DNA of 64,000 nt from assembly GCA_025094145.1 (NCBI GenBank), contig JALLLS010000013.1, positions 372,001 through 436,000 on the forward strand. The letters run 5' to 3'. The translations under genes were made by a program, and so were the position numbers. The notes below the pieces were generated by a model. It did no database searches, had not been told where the DNA came from, and worked only from the letters and a program-made list of their open reading frames with translations. Positions 47,806 through 60,014 of this stretch are shown here, piece after piece (positions within the stretch are counted from its first letter, which is position 1; each line of letters opens with the position of its first letter). The DNA comes from Spinellus fusiger (taxonomy: Eukaryota; Mucoromycota; Mucoromycetes; Mucorales; Phycomycetaceae).

Positions 47806-47879
47806 GCTCTGGATAGCTCACTGGTAGAGCTGCTACTTTCAAAAGTAATCAGTCGTGTGTTCAATCCTCACCTAGAGTA
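47806..47879 (+). tRNA. tRNA-like sequence (degenerate tRNA or tRNA-derived SINE head)
   Basis: In 74 nt, gctctgg (47,806-47,812) pairs with ctagagt (47,872-47,878) as a 7-bp acceptor stem with two G-U pairs. agct/agct forms a D-stem around a cactggtag loop. A ctact/agtaa arm (one mismatch) carries a 6-nt ttcaaa loop. gtgtg/ctcac (one mismatch) encloses the canonical T-loop ttcaatc. The A-box (tagctcactggtag) and B-box (gtgttcaatcc) are close to the pol III consensus. The anticodon loop is one base short and an extra base lies between the acceptor and D stems, so the anticodon is ambiguous (TTC, TCA or CAA). This points to a pseudogene or SINE head. Confidence 0.5.
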
Positions 47880-49653
47880 AAATTTTGCTTTACATAGTTT
47901 TCACTGCATTTTTCTCTATAGCCTCATATACACATTTTTTTTTACCTCCCCTCTACTTTTCTAAGCTCATAAAATGTGTTACACCAGATAGTTGGCCTTG
48001 ACATTAGAAAGCACCGTTTATTTTTTCTTCACTTCTTCACTCTACTTGTAAGGATATAAAGTATCTTTTAAAGATAGTGTAGGTATTTATAAGTGGTATT
48101 TTGTATACACACTTTTGGAATAGATTCTTAACCCATTAAAATGATAGGCCTCTCTCATAAAGCACATGCTTCTATCACACTTGCCACTAAAACCATCATG
48201 CAGCATTTCATGACTAACATTGGATCTTTGGGTGTACACAATTGAAAAAAGTACAGTTAAAACAAGAGAAAATAATCCTTGGACTCTGCAACAAGAACAA
48301 GATTAAAAAAGGATAAAAGACACACCAAGTGATGAATAAGTATGGCCCTAGAATTCACAGGGGGAACAACAAGCTTGGAGACTAGAAGTTATTCCAAATA
48401 GAAAATCCGGTGCTTAGCAATATAAATAAAAGCCTATATGTCACATGCAATGGAGTATGGCCCGTACTATTCTTTAGTCTATATTGTTTTGATCTAGAAT
48501 AAAATAATAGCTAACATCAGCAGCCAGATTGTTTGATATTTTATTGATACAGTACCAAGAGCATTTATATTAAAGTGACTAAATTATAATTGAAATATTT
48601 CAATCATTCTCTAAGGATATGATCCAGGTGATGATGATAATAATATTAATGATAGGTAAAGATAAGACTTCAGATGGACAGATAAATAAATTCATTGATT
48701 CATACATAATGATATTAGTTGAGAGGTACATAACATTGAGAGATGATGACAATGTTTTTGCTAAAAGATTTAGTTAAAGAAAGAATAAAAAAGTAGAGAA
48801 TTGCTCAAAATGGAATAAGTTAAATAAGCGATATGATATAGTGTAGCAATAAAGAGTAACAGTAACAGTAAGAGAATATGAGCTGTAGACAAGTGACAAT
48901 CTCCCATCATTAGAATCAGGTGTGGTTGGCGAAAGTCTATTCCACTAAGTGTCACTATACAGAGGCTGTTCAAGAGTTTTGTTTCTTTCATTGGATAGCC
49001 TGCAATCCAGTTAATTTCTCATCATCCATGCTTATAAGAGTGACTAATATTTCACATTATCCTCATCCATCAATTGTGCTTTATCCACCAACAAGAAACA
49101 TATTGATTTCTATCCAAAACTATATGGTTTCGTTAATATATAGGTCTATCAATTAGTCTACTTATTTGTAAAGCCAGACTTTAGACTGTCTCAGTCTCAG
49201 TCTCGGTTGATTAGATGTTGTATCCCTGAAATACCTGGCATATCTCATGTTTTTATTATTATATGAAAACAAAAATAAAATAAAAAAGAAGTCCAAGCTA
49301 TAGTCTATACTATGAGGTTATTCACAAATACCTAAAGAACTTTTGTATTATCATTCGCTTGATACACAGTATACCACAATAATATATCCATGCCAACATA
49401 CTGGTTGCAGACTATTGATGGCAGCAGCCTCTCATCTCTACAAATCACAAATATAGACTAGACATGATAAGAATATGAAATAAGAGCATATAGGCTAGAT
49501 GTATTGAATGTTTTATCCGAACTGAAGAATAAAGTGACTGATGAATGACAGGACCTTATCCAACATTAGGCTACCTTTAATGGGATATACAACTCTTTAT
49601 ATACTATTCAATGGCCATGGTTACACCTATGTGCTTCCTGTAGTTAAACCTAT
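47880..49653. other. AT-rich right part of the core, no gene seen
   Basis: The small frames at 48,770-48,991 (-) and 48,920-49,156 (+) overlap each other and show no domain. Nothing else could be supported. The right arm begins at 49,654. Confidence 0.4.
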
Positions 49654-52600
49654 TGTGATTATTCATACAAGTAGAAAATAACGAGACTGAACAAAGATAA
49701 TTTTTATAAAGTGAAGAGTGGTTCCTTATTTATACTTTTTGTGGGTGCTTATCCTTCAGTGGTATTCTACCTTTTGGTAGTTCATGATTAGTTTATGGCA
49801 TGGCTTATTGATGGATACATCTGTATGGTTGGTTCATTGAATAAGCACACCATTATAGAGCCATCAACTATGTTTCTTCACTTTAATTGCCTTTGATAGG
49901 TCTTATTTTATCCACTAAGGATCTATAGATGAAGGCAACTCTTATTAAGTGTCCGATAGTATATTGAGCTTAGAAGGTTGATTTGTAGTTACGACCGATC
50001 AGTGAGATTGATACAGAGATGTACTATAGTACTTGTGTGCACCCAAGCTTTCATAGAGTATTCTGAATGTCACAGAATACTACTCGTGTTGACCAATTCA
50101 TAGAGAATCTTTGGATTGAAGTCGGAAAACAACAGAGACATGAAATTTTTTTTTCATGGTGACTCTCTGTGGCCATCCCAAAAAACTTAACACTTTCTGT
50201 TTATTCTGCAAACAATCTTTGTTTTCCTAATCATTTTTTCTGAACGTGCTCACTGTAATTTCAAACTTAGTGCATATCACTTGCTTGTTGAAGAAGTCTT
50301 GGGTATTATCCTTGTCTATTGTAACTTTTTTTTTTTAAAAAAAAAGATTGATTTGAGTTCTATAACAAATGGTATGCTGTTGATAAAATAATAAAATATC
50401 TCAAAATACAAAAGAGTGTATTCTTTCTCACTTTCTGGAAGTTTTTTTTTTCTCTTCAAATATCACACTCACACACACCAGGAACTGTGGATCCTGATGC
50501 ATTCCTTTTATTTCTACAGCTTGGTGTTGGCATGATGAAATAACTGTCCGGACTGAAAAGATGAATCAATGTCCCAAATCTCTAACAGCAGTAACTACAG
50601 TCTTATTTCTGACAATTGGTACATCCATAATATGAATGATGCTTGTGGTTAGTTATACATAGCATTGATAGATGGTGAGTATCTCAAAAGACCTAGTGGT
50701 GAAGCAGTGCCATCAATCAAACAGAGAATAGTGCGGCAAATCATAATGAGTCTCACAATTCGTGTCACGTTATTCTTTTCTCTCTGAACCTCATTGTCAC
50801 ATTCCTATTTTATTGCAACCTTTGTGAACCTGTGCTTTGATAAAGTATTATTGAGCAAGGTGCATCATACTCACTGTAGATTGTTTTAATTGCCAATGAT
50901 AGAAATACAAATTAAAAAGAAAGAGAAGTGTAATAAGACAGATGCGTCTAAAAAGAATAGAATCATCGGATGCCAAAATAGGGTCTTATTTGATTGAGCT
51001 GTGATATCCGATTCACGATGCTCATCTTGTTGGGTCAACGTACCCATTCTCTCTTAATGCCCTGACAGTGCTGAGATAACTGAGAAGGAAATACAAAAGA
51101 GGAGATACACTCACTATGTTTGCAAAAGAGTCTCTTTCTATGCCACTGTCTTTTTCTAGTGGCATAGGTGTTCTGTTCTTCCATCAAAGGGCACACTTAT
51201 TAATGTGGGAACATAATAATACACGGTGATTCTTAGTCACTGAATCAGGCCAATCAGCACACAGAAGCCGATGAAGTTTTTTCTCACTTGATTCTACCCC
51301 TATAACAACCACCTACAGCTGTTCTTATTTTCAACAGCCGATTCGCGTGATTCACTCAGCAGTCATTATTAAGTCACAGATTTGTATCTCCTACTCTAGT
51401 CAAAAAGGTATAAATATCCGCTTTATTTCCACACCTTTTTTTTCTTCTTTATTGCAGGCATTAAATGAGGCTAGGAGGGTTGATTCTTAATATGAAAACT
51501 CTCTGGTCTGAATGGTGTTTGTTGAAAGAGAGTAGTTTAATTTTTGGCCTATTAATTCCATGGCGTACCTTTAGGAACATATGGTTGATAGTCATAGACT
51601 GCAACTATCTTTCCTTCCCTCTGCAGTGTTGACGATGTGGTCGCTAGACATGGCTATTCTTTTACATTATAAGTATCCTGTCTGTTCCCCTCCATCCTAG
51701 GCATTGTAGAGGTTAGGGCTGGTGGCTCTGCATTGTGGCTATTATATGCGGTGGATACAAGCTGGTGGCTCCATGCTTGTTGGCTCAGGATTTTTTAAGG
51801 CTCGCCCTTTTTTGCCTGGTCCCATTGTTGTAGGTAGCGCGACAATGCCGTAAACAATTAAGAAAATGATAATAAGCAGTCTATTGCACTGTGGATTTGT
51901 TATATCTATATCCATAATGAAGATAGAGTAGTTATAATAATAAACAGTGAAGAAGTGTGTGTATGTTTTACTTGCTATGTGTACTCATCACACTGCTTGA
52001 CTTTGTAAAGGGCCTTTTATTTTATTTTTGGTAAATAGACAGTGAGTGCCGCTTTAACTCTCAGTCTTACAGCAGAACAGAGTCCAGCCTGCCTCGCTTA
52101 TTCTACGTACTTCCAATGGCCACCGCAGATTAAAAATGCTGTGTCTGTTGAGTACGATGTGTGCTCACCGCACAATCACGGCTCCTCCCGCCAATACCCA
52201 GGCACTGTTTGCTATAGACACCCTTTAAAACAAACAAACAATACCCGCACCTGCACCTGAGCCTGTACTGTCTTTAGTCAACACAACGCACTGGAGTTCA
52301 ACAACAACGTCCTCCCTCATCCACTCACTACACAATAGACTCTAGAGTTATTTTTGTTTGGAAAAGAAGTTGTTCTTTGAGAAGCGTCATCTTCAACGTC
52401 ATGAGTCATCTAGAAACACAGTCTCAGTTGTTTGAGTCTATCGCTGCTTATTGCTCGTTGCACTGGGATATACACTATGCTATTCTCCATTACGGCTTTT
52501 CTTAATACACACCACAGACACCCTTAGAGAAAAGATAGACTCTCTACCACCAGTCCTCATGGCAACTCAACACCCACCACTCGAGTCTTACCATGGACTT

Positions 52601-53829
52601 TTATCAGCAACTCCTGTGTGTGCAATCGCTGTTGGTTATCCACAGACAATAGTGGATTTAGGCCACAAACAACACACTCTTCTCTGTTATCTTTCAATGT
52701 CGACAGTATCTTTCTAGTAAACTCATTCTGTTCCTATCGTCAAGCAGTATCCATCATATTCACATTGCTTGGACTGACCAGGTTTCATTCTCTATCTACT
52801 TGTCTTTTGGCTCTTCACTCTACAGTCATAGTTAAGGAAGAGTCAATCCAGTTCTTTTTTTATTTTATATCAGTACTTACAGACATACGATCCAATAGAG
52901 ATGACTTTGGTGGATCAGAATCTGTTAGCTATCCAAGAAGAGTGTTGTGTATTTGCTACTGGATAACTACTACAGTGGGTACTCAAGACACTTTTTTGGT
53001 AGTCATCCCAGAGCAGATGGTACACTCCATGACATCTTTTAATTGATACAGGTATAACCACTTGCCAAGTGTTAGAGACAGACAGTGAGTAATAGGTAGT
53101 GTACCTTGGTATCAGATAGTATAAGAGATACTTGGCAGAAGGAAAACAGACATCAGACTACTTTGTTTATTGAATACATCACAAAGCCATCTGTACTGTG
53201 CAAATGAGTCTTCAATCTATATCTGTCTGACAAGGATAAATGAACAATAAGAGCTGTGGTGCATTCTTATGCTATTGCAACACCTGTGCCAAGATGTCAT
53301 CTCATGCTACTGGTATGGATCTGCTCTGGTGACAATTGCATTGGAATAAGTGCAACCACTGATGTGTGTAGCCGATACTTTTGTTTTGCTTACGATTGAG
53401 ATGTCACTGTCAGCTCTTCATCATGTCATTGACATCTCACTATTTCTACATCCCTCAAGTTGTTTCTTTTAGACTGTCATTAGTAGTCTATTTATGATAC
53501 ACATGTTCTCTTGTATTGAATTCTTTACACTGTTAGTGAAGAATCTTCTCTACTGGATATACATTCTATGTCTTCACTTGTTGGTTTATCTGGTACTTAT
53601 CCAGAACACAGACATCTGTCGGTAGAGTATTATCATGACATTGGTCTTTATGTGGATCATATGTGTCATACAAATGCTAGAAACAACATGAAATAATCAT
53701 TCTATAATCACATACACTGACATATTCTGATGTCTTGTTCTCTTAATAAGCTCTACTGTTGATACATAACAGAAGAATGCTGGTGCACTAGTAAAGACTC
53801 ATTTCACTGACTATGAGATGTATTGGCAT
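49654..53829 (+). repeat. Right arm of the long inverted repeat (4.18 kb)
   Basis: Mirror image of 38,819-42,994. It starts at tgtgattattcatacaag and ends at about ggcatta (53,829). The small frames 52,042-52,260, 52,451-52,717 and 52,618-53,046 repeat those of the left arm with no changes. The near absence of divergence means either a very recent duplication or ongoing gene conversion between arms. Confidence 0.93.
52042..53046 (+). other. Small frames inside the right arm, coding status doubtful
   Basis: Exact copies of the left-arm frames (72, 88 and 142 codons). The second and third overlap in different frames, so at most one of them can be coding at 52,618-52,717. Upstream (51,960-52,040) lies a plausible promoter-like stretch and a ttttatttta run. 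No family was recognised. Confidence 0.3.
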
Positions 53830-55285
53830 TACTCTCTTCTGTATAAGCGCACTATCCCTACCGATTACTTTGTGGATAGAATGTTGGTTGACTTTGGTAT
53901 TGTACTTAACAATTGAATGGATATCATTAAAGATGCTTGTTGAGGGATGGTTGTGGAGTGTAAATATTCAGATAAAACACTATTTGGACATTAGGAAATA
54001 ATTGTTAGATCAAACATAGATAACAATATCAAAATACACCAAGTGGAAGGTACTTATGAATGCAAAACTCAAATAATAATAAATGAATTCGCTGCTTACT
54101 TTAGACAGCTCCTCTAAGCTATACATTTGTGTTCTATGGTAGAGCTGTTCAAGTCAGCAGGATAATGAGTGCAGTTGATATCTAAGATGCAAATGAGTTG
54201 GTATATATCTTTATAGTAGAAACTATCAACAGCTGTGCATGTACCTATTTTTTATTAAAGTCAAACCATAGAATTGTAACTATTTACTGTTCTTAAGACT
54301 GCCTCTACACAAGTAGCTGTATGAGTGTGAGGACAAAGTAGGCAGACTGACTGCAGACTTACATTCATACAGGATGGTTCTTTTGCTGATCCAGTGTTGC
54401 TGTCACATACACTCTTTCTCTATATCACTGTTGTATTTCATTCATATAGCATTGTATGGATGAATATTCATGTATCAACAACAACTAGTTTAATGAAAGA
54501 ATGAGTAAACCACAGCAATAAGAAATAGGAGATATTAAATGTTTTTTTTTTTTTTTTTTTTGAAAAATGAGATTCAGTTTCTCTATATTTTATGAAAATG
54601 CAATCTATAGTTGTACAATTGAAATTGAGTAGAATAGTAGTTCCAGCTTGATAGAGCTAATATGTGATTGGTTTCTGCACAGGGTAAAAACAGGTGTATC
54701 TGTTCATATGTTTTTTTATTGCATTTTAATAAAAGTATGGTTTATTTAAATGTGAAAGATTTGGATCATTAATTATTATAAGGGCATATTCTTTAGACAT
54801 AAGCTTTAATAATTTATTGAACGACTAAATATTTTAAATCAAAGCTTGAAGTCTATATCTAAAGAATACATAAAGTAATGAGTATATCAGATCATCATAC
54901 AGGAATAGATAAAAATTTATGGAAATTGAAATAGAACATGAACTATGTTGGCTTAGTCTATTCAATTTTCTTTCTTTATTATGAGTGATGGTATAATAGT
55001 CATATGTATTGAACTTTAATGTATTACCACTCTTATCTTGTATTTAAAAGTCTATTGATCAGCTATATTGTTTATATGAGAATATATTTATCTGATTTTA
55101 TCTTGTACGTCAAATACTAAATAGAAAACTATAGTACTATTATTTTTTGTTCGTGAATTCAAAACATCTACTTTATTGAATACTATTTATCATCATACCA
55201 GTACTTATTCATCTGTTAACTTATTAACAAATAGATAATCACACATAGGAGAGTACAAAAAAAATAAGTCTCATTTAATATCTAT
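53830..55285. other. AT-rich right border of the repeat block
   Basis: It contains a 62-codon frame (53,813-54,001) overlapping the arm edge, with hydrophobic character and no domain. A run of about 20 T lies at 54,542-54,561. No gene is supported. Beyond 55,286 normal gene density resumes. Confidence 0.45.
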
Positions 55286-56651
55286 TTAAATAGTAAACTC
55301 TAGTTTTGCCACAAGGCATACATGATCACTACCAAAATGCATATTTGGAAGGGCTGGCTTAAGGTATTCTTCTTCAGGGATCTCAAGGAGTTCAGTGACA
55401 TGACAGTAATCTGTAGTGTTTTCAAGCATCAAGTAATCCAATGTGCCACGGTATACAGAAGCATAGTTTGTGAATTTTGGCTCACCCTTGGGCTCGGATG
55501 CATTAGTGATTTCTCCATAGCAACTATAGATACTTTTTAATGGAAGGATGTTTTTGGTCTCTTCCATCAATGCTTGTGGAGTCATCTCTATAAGTGTAAG
55601 CAGAGATGCTTCCTCTTCTTCCTCTTCTTCACCAAACTTGCGCCGAGACGCTTCAAGTATTTTCCAGTGAGATTTAGACAGAGTTTTTTGTGTAAGAGCA
55701 CTGTAGACAGGGTCTTCAGGGCATGTATTTAAATCTAAAACAGCAATAATAATAAAAAGATACTTATGAGTGACTCTTCTGCTGTCTATTTTTTAACCTA
55801 TCCTTTATTACCTCCTGCTGCCAACACAGTCCATTGAACATATGGATGGGTTGTTCTTACATCCATTGCCATAGTTGTGAGTTGTTGTCCATAAATCACT
55901 GCTTGACGAAACTTCTCATAATAAGATTCAGGTCGCCAGTACAAATGAGTATTTCCTACAACCACGCCAATATTTTTGTGTTGGATGTGCTGAAGAGCCA
56001 TGTACTGGGCAATGTTGCCTGTGAATTGCATTGGAGAACACAGTGTTTCCTGATCATATTCCAATGTATTATAAAATATCCTTTCAAATATATTGGATTT
56101 ATATCCAATCATACAGCCTAAAGAAAAGGGATCTATTGTCACTTTCTTTTTTTTTTGAAGGAGAGAGAGAATAGTTCTTTTTTTTTTGTTATCACCTACC
56201 ATGTTGTTTCTTTGGGTGTTTGAAGAATTCAGTAGTATAACTATTACACGTTTCTCATTTTACTATGGGTATCTCTATAGACTACATACCCCAACTTATC
56301 AAAGGCCTCGTGATAATATTCTTTGTAGTAATCTACCTCTATAGAGCATTGTACAGTTTAACCCTGTTCATAGTCACTTGTAGGTTACCTTGCAAACACA
56401 TAATATCAGGCTGATACTGAGCAATATCTTCATAAACCATTCTTCTTCTTGTTTTCTATGAGGATCACATTCATCCCAGAAGAGATAAAGAGTCACTATT
56501 AGAATGGAGTTGCTATCACTTACCCATTTTAACATGGAACCAGAATATGGAAATAGTTCTCTCTTTACTAAATTCTGTGCCAATATCTATAAAGAATAAA
56601 AAACAAGTGATTTGAGTGGTCCCATAGGAATAAACCGTCTTTTTCTCTCTT

Positions 56652-56686
<35 letters not shown>

Positions 56687-56912
56687 TGCTATCATTAGCA
56701 CAAGAAATAGGTATTACATTATAAGTCATAACACTTAAGGTGCACGTTGGTTGAGCAAAGACATTTTTAATAGGAATCGACCGAAAGAGACGCTTCATGG
56801 GCACAGTTTTCTGTTCATTCGAGGGATCTCTAGTAATGTCTTTTGCCTTTTTAGCAGCCTTGAGTGCTTTCTTCTCCATACGAAGCTTCTCAAACGAAGG
56901 AGTAGAAGTCAT
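55286..56912 (-). CDS. NGL2: NGL2/CCR4-type endonuclease-exonuclease-phosphatase family protein, 6 exons
   Basis: The exons 56912-56718, 56586-56524, 56455-56389, 56338-56290, 56209-55812 and 55734-55286 join into 407 codons (406 aa plus stop). EEP motifs: MTYNILAQ (Asn65), DIMCLQE (Glu109), NTHLYWRPE, VLAAGDLNTCPEDP (Asp258, Asn260) and GSDHVCL (Asp394, His395). The KRELFPYSGSMLKWKTRR segment after the first motif is characteristic of the Ngl2 branch, which in yeast trims the 3' end of 5.8S rRNA. The leucine-rich repeats of Ccr4 are absent. The start MTSTPSFEKLRMEKK opens a basic helix. The fifth exon begins with a Lys-rich low-complexity part (GDNKKKRTIL, LLQKKKK), the least certain boundary. 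It is divergent from AAGAB. Confidence 0.9.
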
Positions 56913-57072
56913 AGGTGGAGGAGAGGTAGAAGCCCAAGAGGAGAAGGGAAAAAAATGAAGGGTGACTGTGAAAATAGACAGTGGAATAAAATGTGTTTCT
57001 TTTGCCTCTTTCTTCTTTCTATCTCTATTTTAGTAGGTAGTTCCACTGATAAGAAGCGTAAGTGGCATACGA
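56913..57072. promoter_or_regulatory. Short divergent promoter region between the NGL2-like and AAGAB-like genes
   Basis: Only 160 bp separate the two start codons, so both genes must be driven from this interval (or from within the neighbour). It is GA-rich on the left and T-rich on the right. No TATA box or other element can be named with confidence. Confidence 0.4.
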
Positions 57073-58260
57073 ATGGCCATGGTACGCAACAAAATATTTA
57101 TCGTTGGCCATGATAATGTGGGGAAACTCGACTTTGTAAAAGGTAGAGTATTTCTATTAATGCACCAAGAAACAAGCCAACACAAGATAATTTCTTTTTG
57201 TTTAGATGTGTTCAAGGTGTCTGAACTCCCGTTCCCTCAGTCTTTGGTGGATGGACAGTTGGAGGAGTTGGAGGGGTCGCATGCTGGATTGCGTATTCCT
57301 TGGACAATTGATACCAAATACTATACAGCCAATGTTGATTTTTGGATAGACACTGTTATTGCTGACTCTGTTGAAAAGGATATCCAAGCCTATACAAATG
57401 AGGGCCATGGAGTGACCAAGGCCATTGATGCTTTTGTTTATGTGTTTCGTAAGGACAAGGTACGTACAGATAGGGCTAAACAGAGACTAAGACTGTGACT
57501 AGCCAGAGACATTTCAATCCCTTGCTCTTTGGTTGTCTTTTCTCGAAGTATGTGAGCCCTCCATTCGCCTATGCATTGGTGCTGGAGATACCACAGAGAA
57601 GGAAAAGGGCACAGCATCCATAGATTATGAAGAATGGTGTCTAGACAATGAGTTTGAATATATTGATAGAGAAGAAGTAACCGAGGATCCATTGGACAAG
57701 GCAGGTGTAGAATTGGCAGTGGAGGTGTTAAAGACCAACATGTGGGATGGATCCACACACAAGGAGACTGTGCTCCAAGCACCACAGTCAATGGACCATG
57801 GACTTCTCCAAGGTAATCTTGAGTAGAGTACTATGTTTACTGTTCTTTTTGTATATTGACCCCATAGCAGAACTCCACCACCTGTCATTAGAGCAGGAGA
57901 AAGCAGCCGATGATACCTGTAAGCAGGCCTCTGCACTTTATGACTCACAGCCTTCTCTTCTCTCTATAGCATTTCCAACTGATGAAGAAGTCCAGAAGAT
58001 GCAGAGGCAGTTATTTGAGGATTTCGACAATGAGGATGGCTTTGATACTACATTTGAGGCTATCAAGGCAATGCGTGGTAGGTTTCCTCATAGAATTTAC
58101 AAGTAGAACAGGAATAAACATATACCTTTCTTTTCTCTTCTTTTTTTCTCTGTCTGTGGGTGGATCAATATTAGACAGAGGAAAGGACTTACCTGATGAA
58201 GAAAGAAGACGATTGGCTGCTAGTGTGGCCATGTCATTTGCATCTCAAATGGGCATATAA
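57073..58260 (+). CDS. AAGAB: Alpha/gamma-adaptin-binding protein p34 (AAGAB) homologue, 6 exons
   Basis: Exons 57073-57142, 57206-57459, 57503-57812, 57871-57918, 57970-58077 and 58175-58260 give 291 aa (human AAGAB is 315 aa). AAGAB is a chaperone for assembly of AP1 and AP2 clathrin adaptors. The N-terminal half is a degenerate small-GTPase-like fold: RNKIFIVGHDNVGK resembles a P-loop region, and FWIDTVI and AIDAFVYVFRKDK follow. The C-terminal half is acidic (WCLDNEFEYIDREEV) and ends in a conserved helix, LPDEERRRLAASVAMSF, similar to the end of the human protein. The 51-bp intron at 57,919-57,969 is a multiple of three with no stop, so retaining it would add 17 residues. The second ATG (57,079) is an alternative start. 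Confidence 0.82.
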
Positions 58261-58452
58261 AATAAAATATAGCATAGAAATATGAATGCATGATCTATTC
58301 ATCCTTGCCAAGATAAGCATTTGGCTGTTCTTAATATGGCATTTGCTCTCATAGTAAAGCACAGGTCTTATTGACTCGTATTCAATGTCCGACATACAAG
58401 CAAACGACACCCACACCTACGCAGGGAAATTCATCTCTTCTTCCTTACTGCC

Positions 58453-60014
58453 ATGTCATTACAAGATAACAAAAACACATCTTTTACTGAAGAAAAAAAT
58501 GAAATGAAGCCAAATGCCTATACATCTGGCTTATCTTTCCATAGCCCACTACAGCCATCTTCCTCTGCCACTACTATTCCCCTTGACTCTACACCTACAC
58601 CACCTGCATCAGTGCTCATGCCTGTGAGTACGCCAATGAGCACACCTGCACCCGTGTCCCTCCAACCCAATGACACTCCTCTTGTATCAGACTCAGTTAA
58701 AACACTAAAAGAAGCCTTTCCTACTCTTGACGTCGATATTATTGAGGCTATTCTTGAGAGTCAGAACAACATCCTTGACTCAGCTTTTGAGGTATTGCTG
58801 GGCATGACAGACCCAGACTATACACCAGAGGCAGCACCACAGACACCCTCTGCCTCCTCTCCTCTCTTGTCTACTGGTTCCCCTGCTCCCATAACAGCAG
58901 ACAGCACAGATACCACAGCCTCAGTAAAAGAGCAGCTTCTAATTGATGAAGCATTTGCCCGACAATTAGCACTGGAAGATGGGATTCAAAGGCGTCGGTC
59001 CCAACCTCACCTATCACAGCGTCAACAACAGCAACAGCAACAACAAAGAACCACAGAAGAACAACCATTCTTCAACTTTCAAGGTAATAATACTGAATCC
59101 ACCCACAGTGACTGACAGTAGAACAGAAGAACTTCCTGTCATTAAGGAAAAGGTGATTGAGGCTGGTTTAGGTAACTCACTCTCTACTCATCCACTGATC
59201 AGTACATCTAATGACAAAAGAAATGACTTAGCTGCCAAGAAGAAGATGGTGGACTTTTATCACCAAGTCAAGGCTGCTGCTCAATCCCCTGAAGGACTCA
59301 TGGATCCAGGCTCACCCTCTGCCCAACGTCATTATTCCAAGTAAGTCATCAAGATAAAAGATAGAAAAGAAAGAGATGTGTTGCTGAGTCTGTTTAGTTC
59401 AACAAGAGAAAAGGAGACATCGATGTATGGATCCAATGTTGATGCCTATAAAAGGTCCGCCACAGCCCGTTTTTCCTCTACACTAGCATTGGAGGAGCAG
59501 ATGCGTAAAGATGAGGAATTTGCTAGACAATTGGCAGCACAAGAGGAGTTCTGGGAGAGAAAGATGAGCAGCAGTAAGAGACCATGTGTCTAATCTATGC
59601 ATAAGAATGTAGTTCTTATAGTGACCTTGTGTATAGGAAGAGAGAATGAAAACAGCACTCACCCATCCTCTCCTTCTCATTTCCACAGTACAAATGAAGA
59701 AACACAAGGTAAGAAGAAAATGAACTCCTTTCTCTCGTTGGAAGAGTAAATTTATAGACTGGACGCTCTCTCATTAGAAGACACAGTTACTTTTACTACG
59801 CCAGAGAATACAACACAGAAGAAACAGAGTCCTATGCAGGCGTATGTTATTGAGGATGACTTGGACTTTTTGGAGGAGATGCCAAAAGAATCAACACAAG
59901 GTAGAATTAGTCTTCTATTCAACAACAGATGATGTACTAACCCATGCTTTTCTTTCTTCTATTCTAGCCACCCATAGTGTAAATCAACAGACGATTCAGA
60001 AATCACAGAAATAA
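58453..60014 (+). CDS. CUE-domain ubiquitin-binding protein (CUE5/TOLLIP-like), about 6 exons
   Basis: Exon 1 (58453-59083) has a Ser/Thr/Pro-rich start, a CUE domain at about residues 80-120 (VKTLKEAFPTLDVDIIEAIL with the FP motif, then ILDSAFEVLLGM), and LIDEAFARQLALED followed by a Gln run. Exons 59109-59340 and 59398-59573 continue with KKKMVDFYHQVKAAAQS and LEEQMRKDEEFARQLAAQEE, a second copy of the EFARQL motif. CUE domains bind ubiquitin; Cue5 links ubiquitinated cargo to autophagy. The 3' end is unsure: donors at 59,574 and about 59,710 lead toward IEDDLDFLEEMP (59,850) and a last exon ending at 60014, but one junction does not keep phase with canonical sites. Alternatively the protein stops at 59593. 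Confidence 0.75.

Larger units (their letters stand above)
42995..49653. other. 6.66-kb core between the inverted arms
   Basis: This is unique sequence bounded on both sides by the matching arms. It contains a truncated Tc1-B copy at the left edge, a Tc1-A copy, one intact two-exon gene (44,901-45,695), weak plus-strand frames, and a tRNA-like sequence at 47,806-47,879. It is AT-rich throughout. Seen directly: the geometry. Not visible: any function for the core. Confidence 0.85.

Noticed and set aside
38819..53829. The inverted arms as terminal repeats of one giant transposon
   Set aside because: No target duplication, tip motif or transposition gene linked to the arms was seen; the core holds only unrelated Tc1 remnants and one orphan gene.
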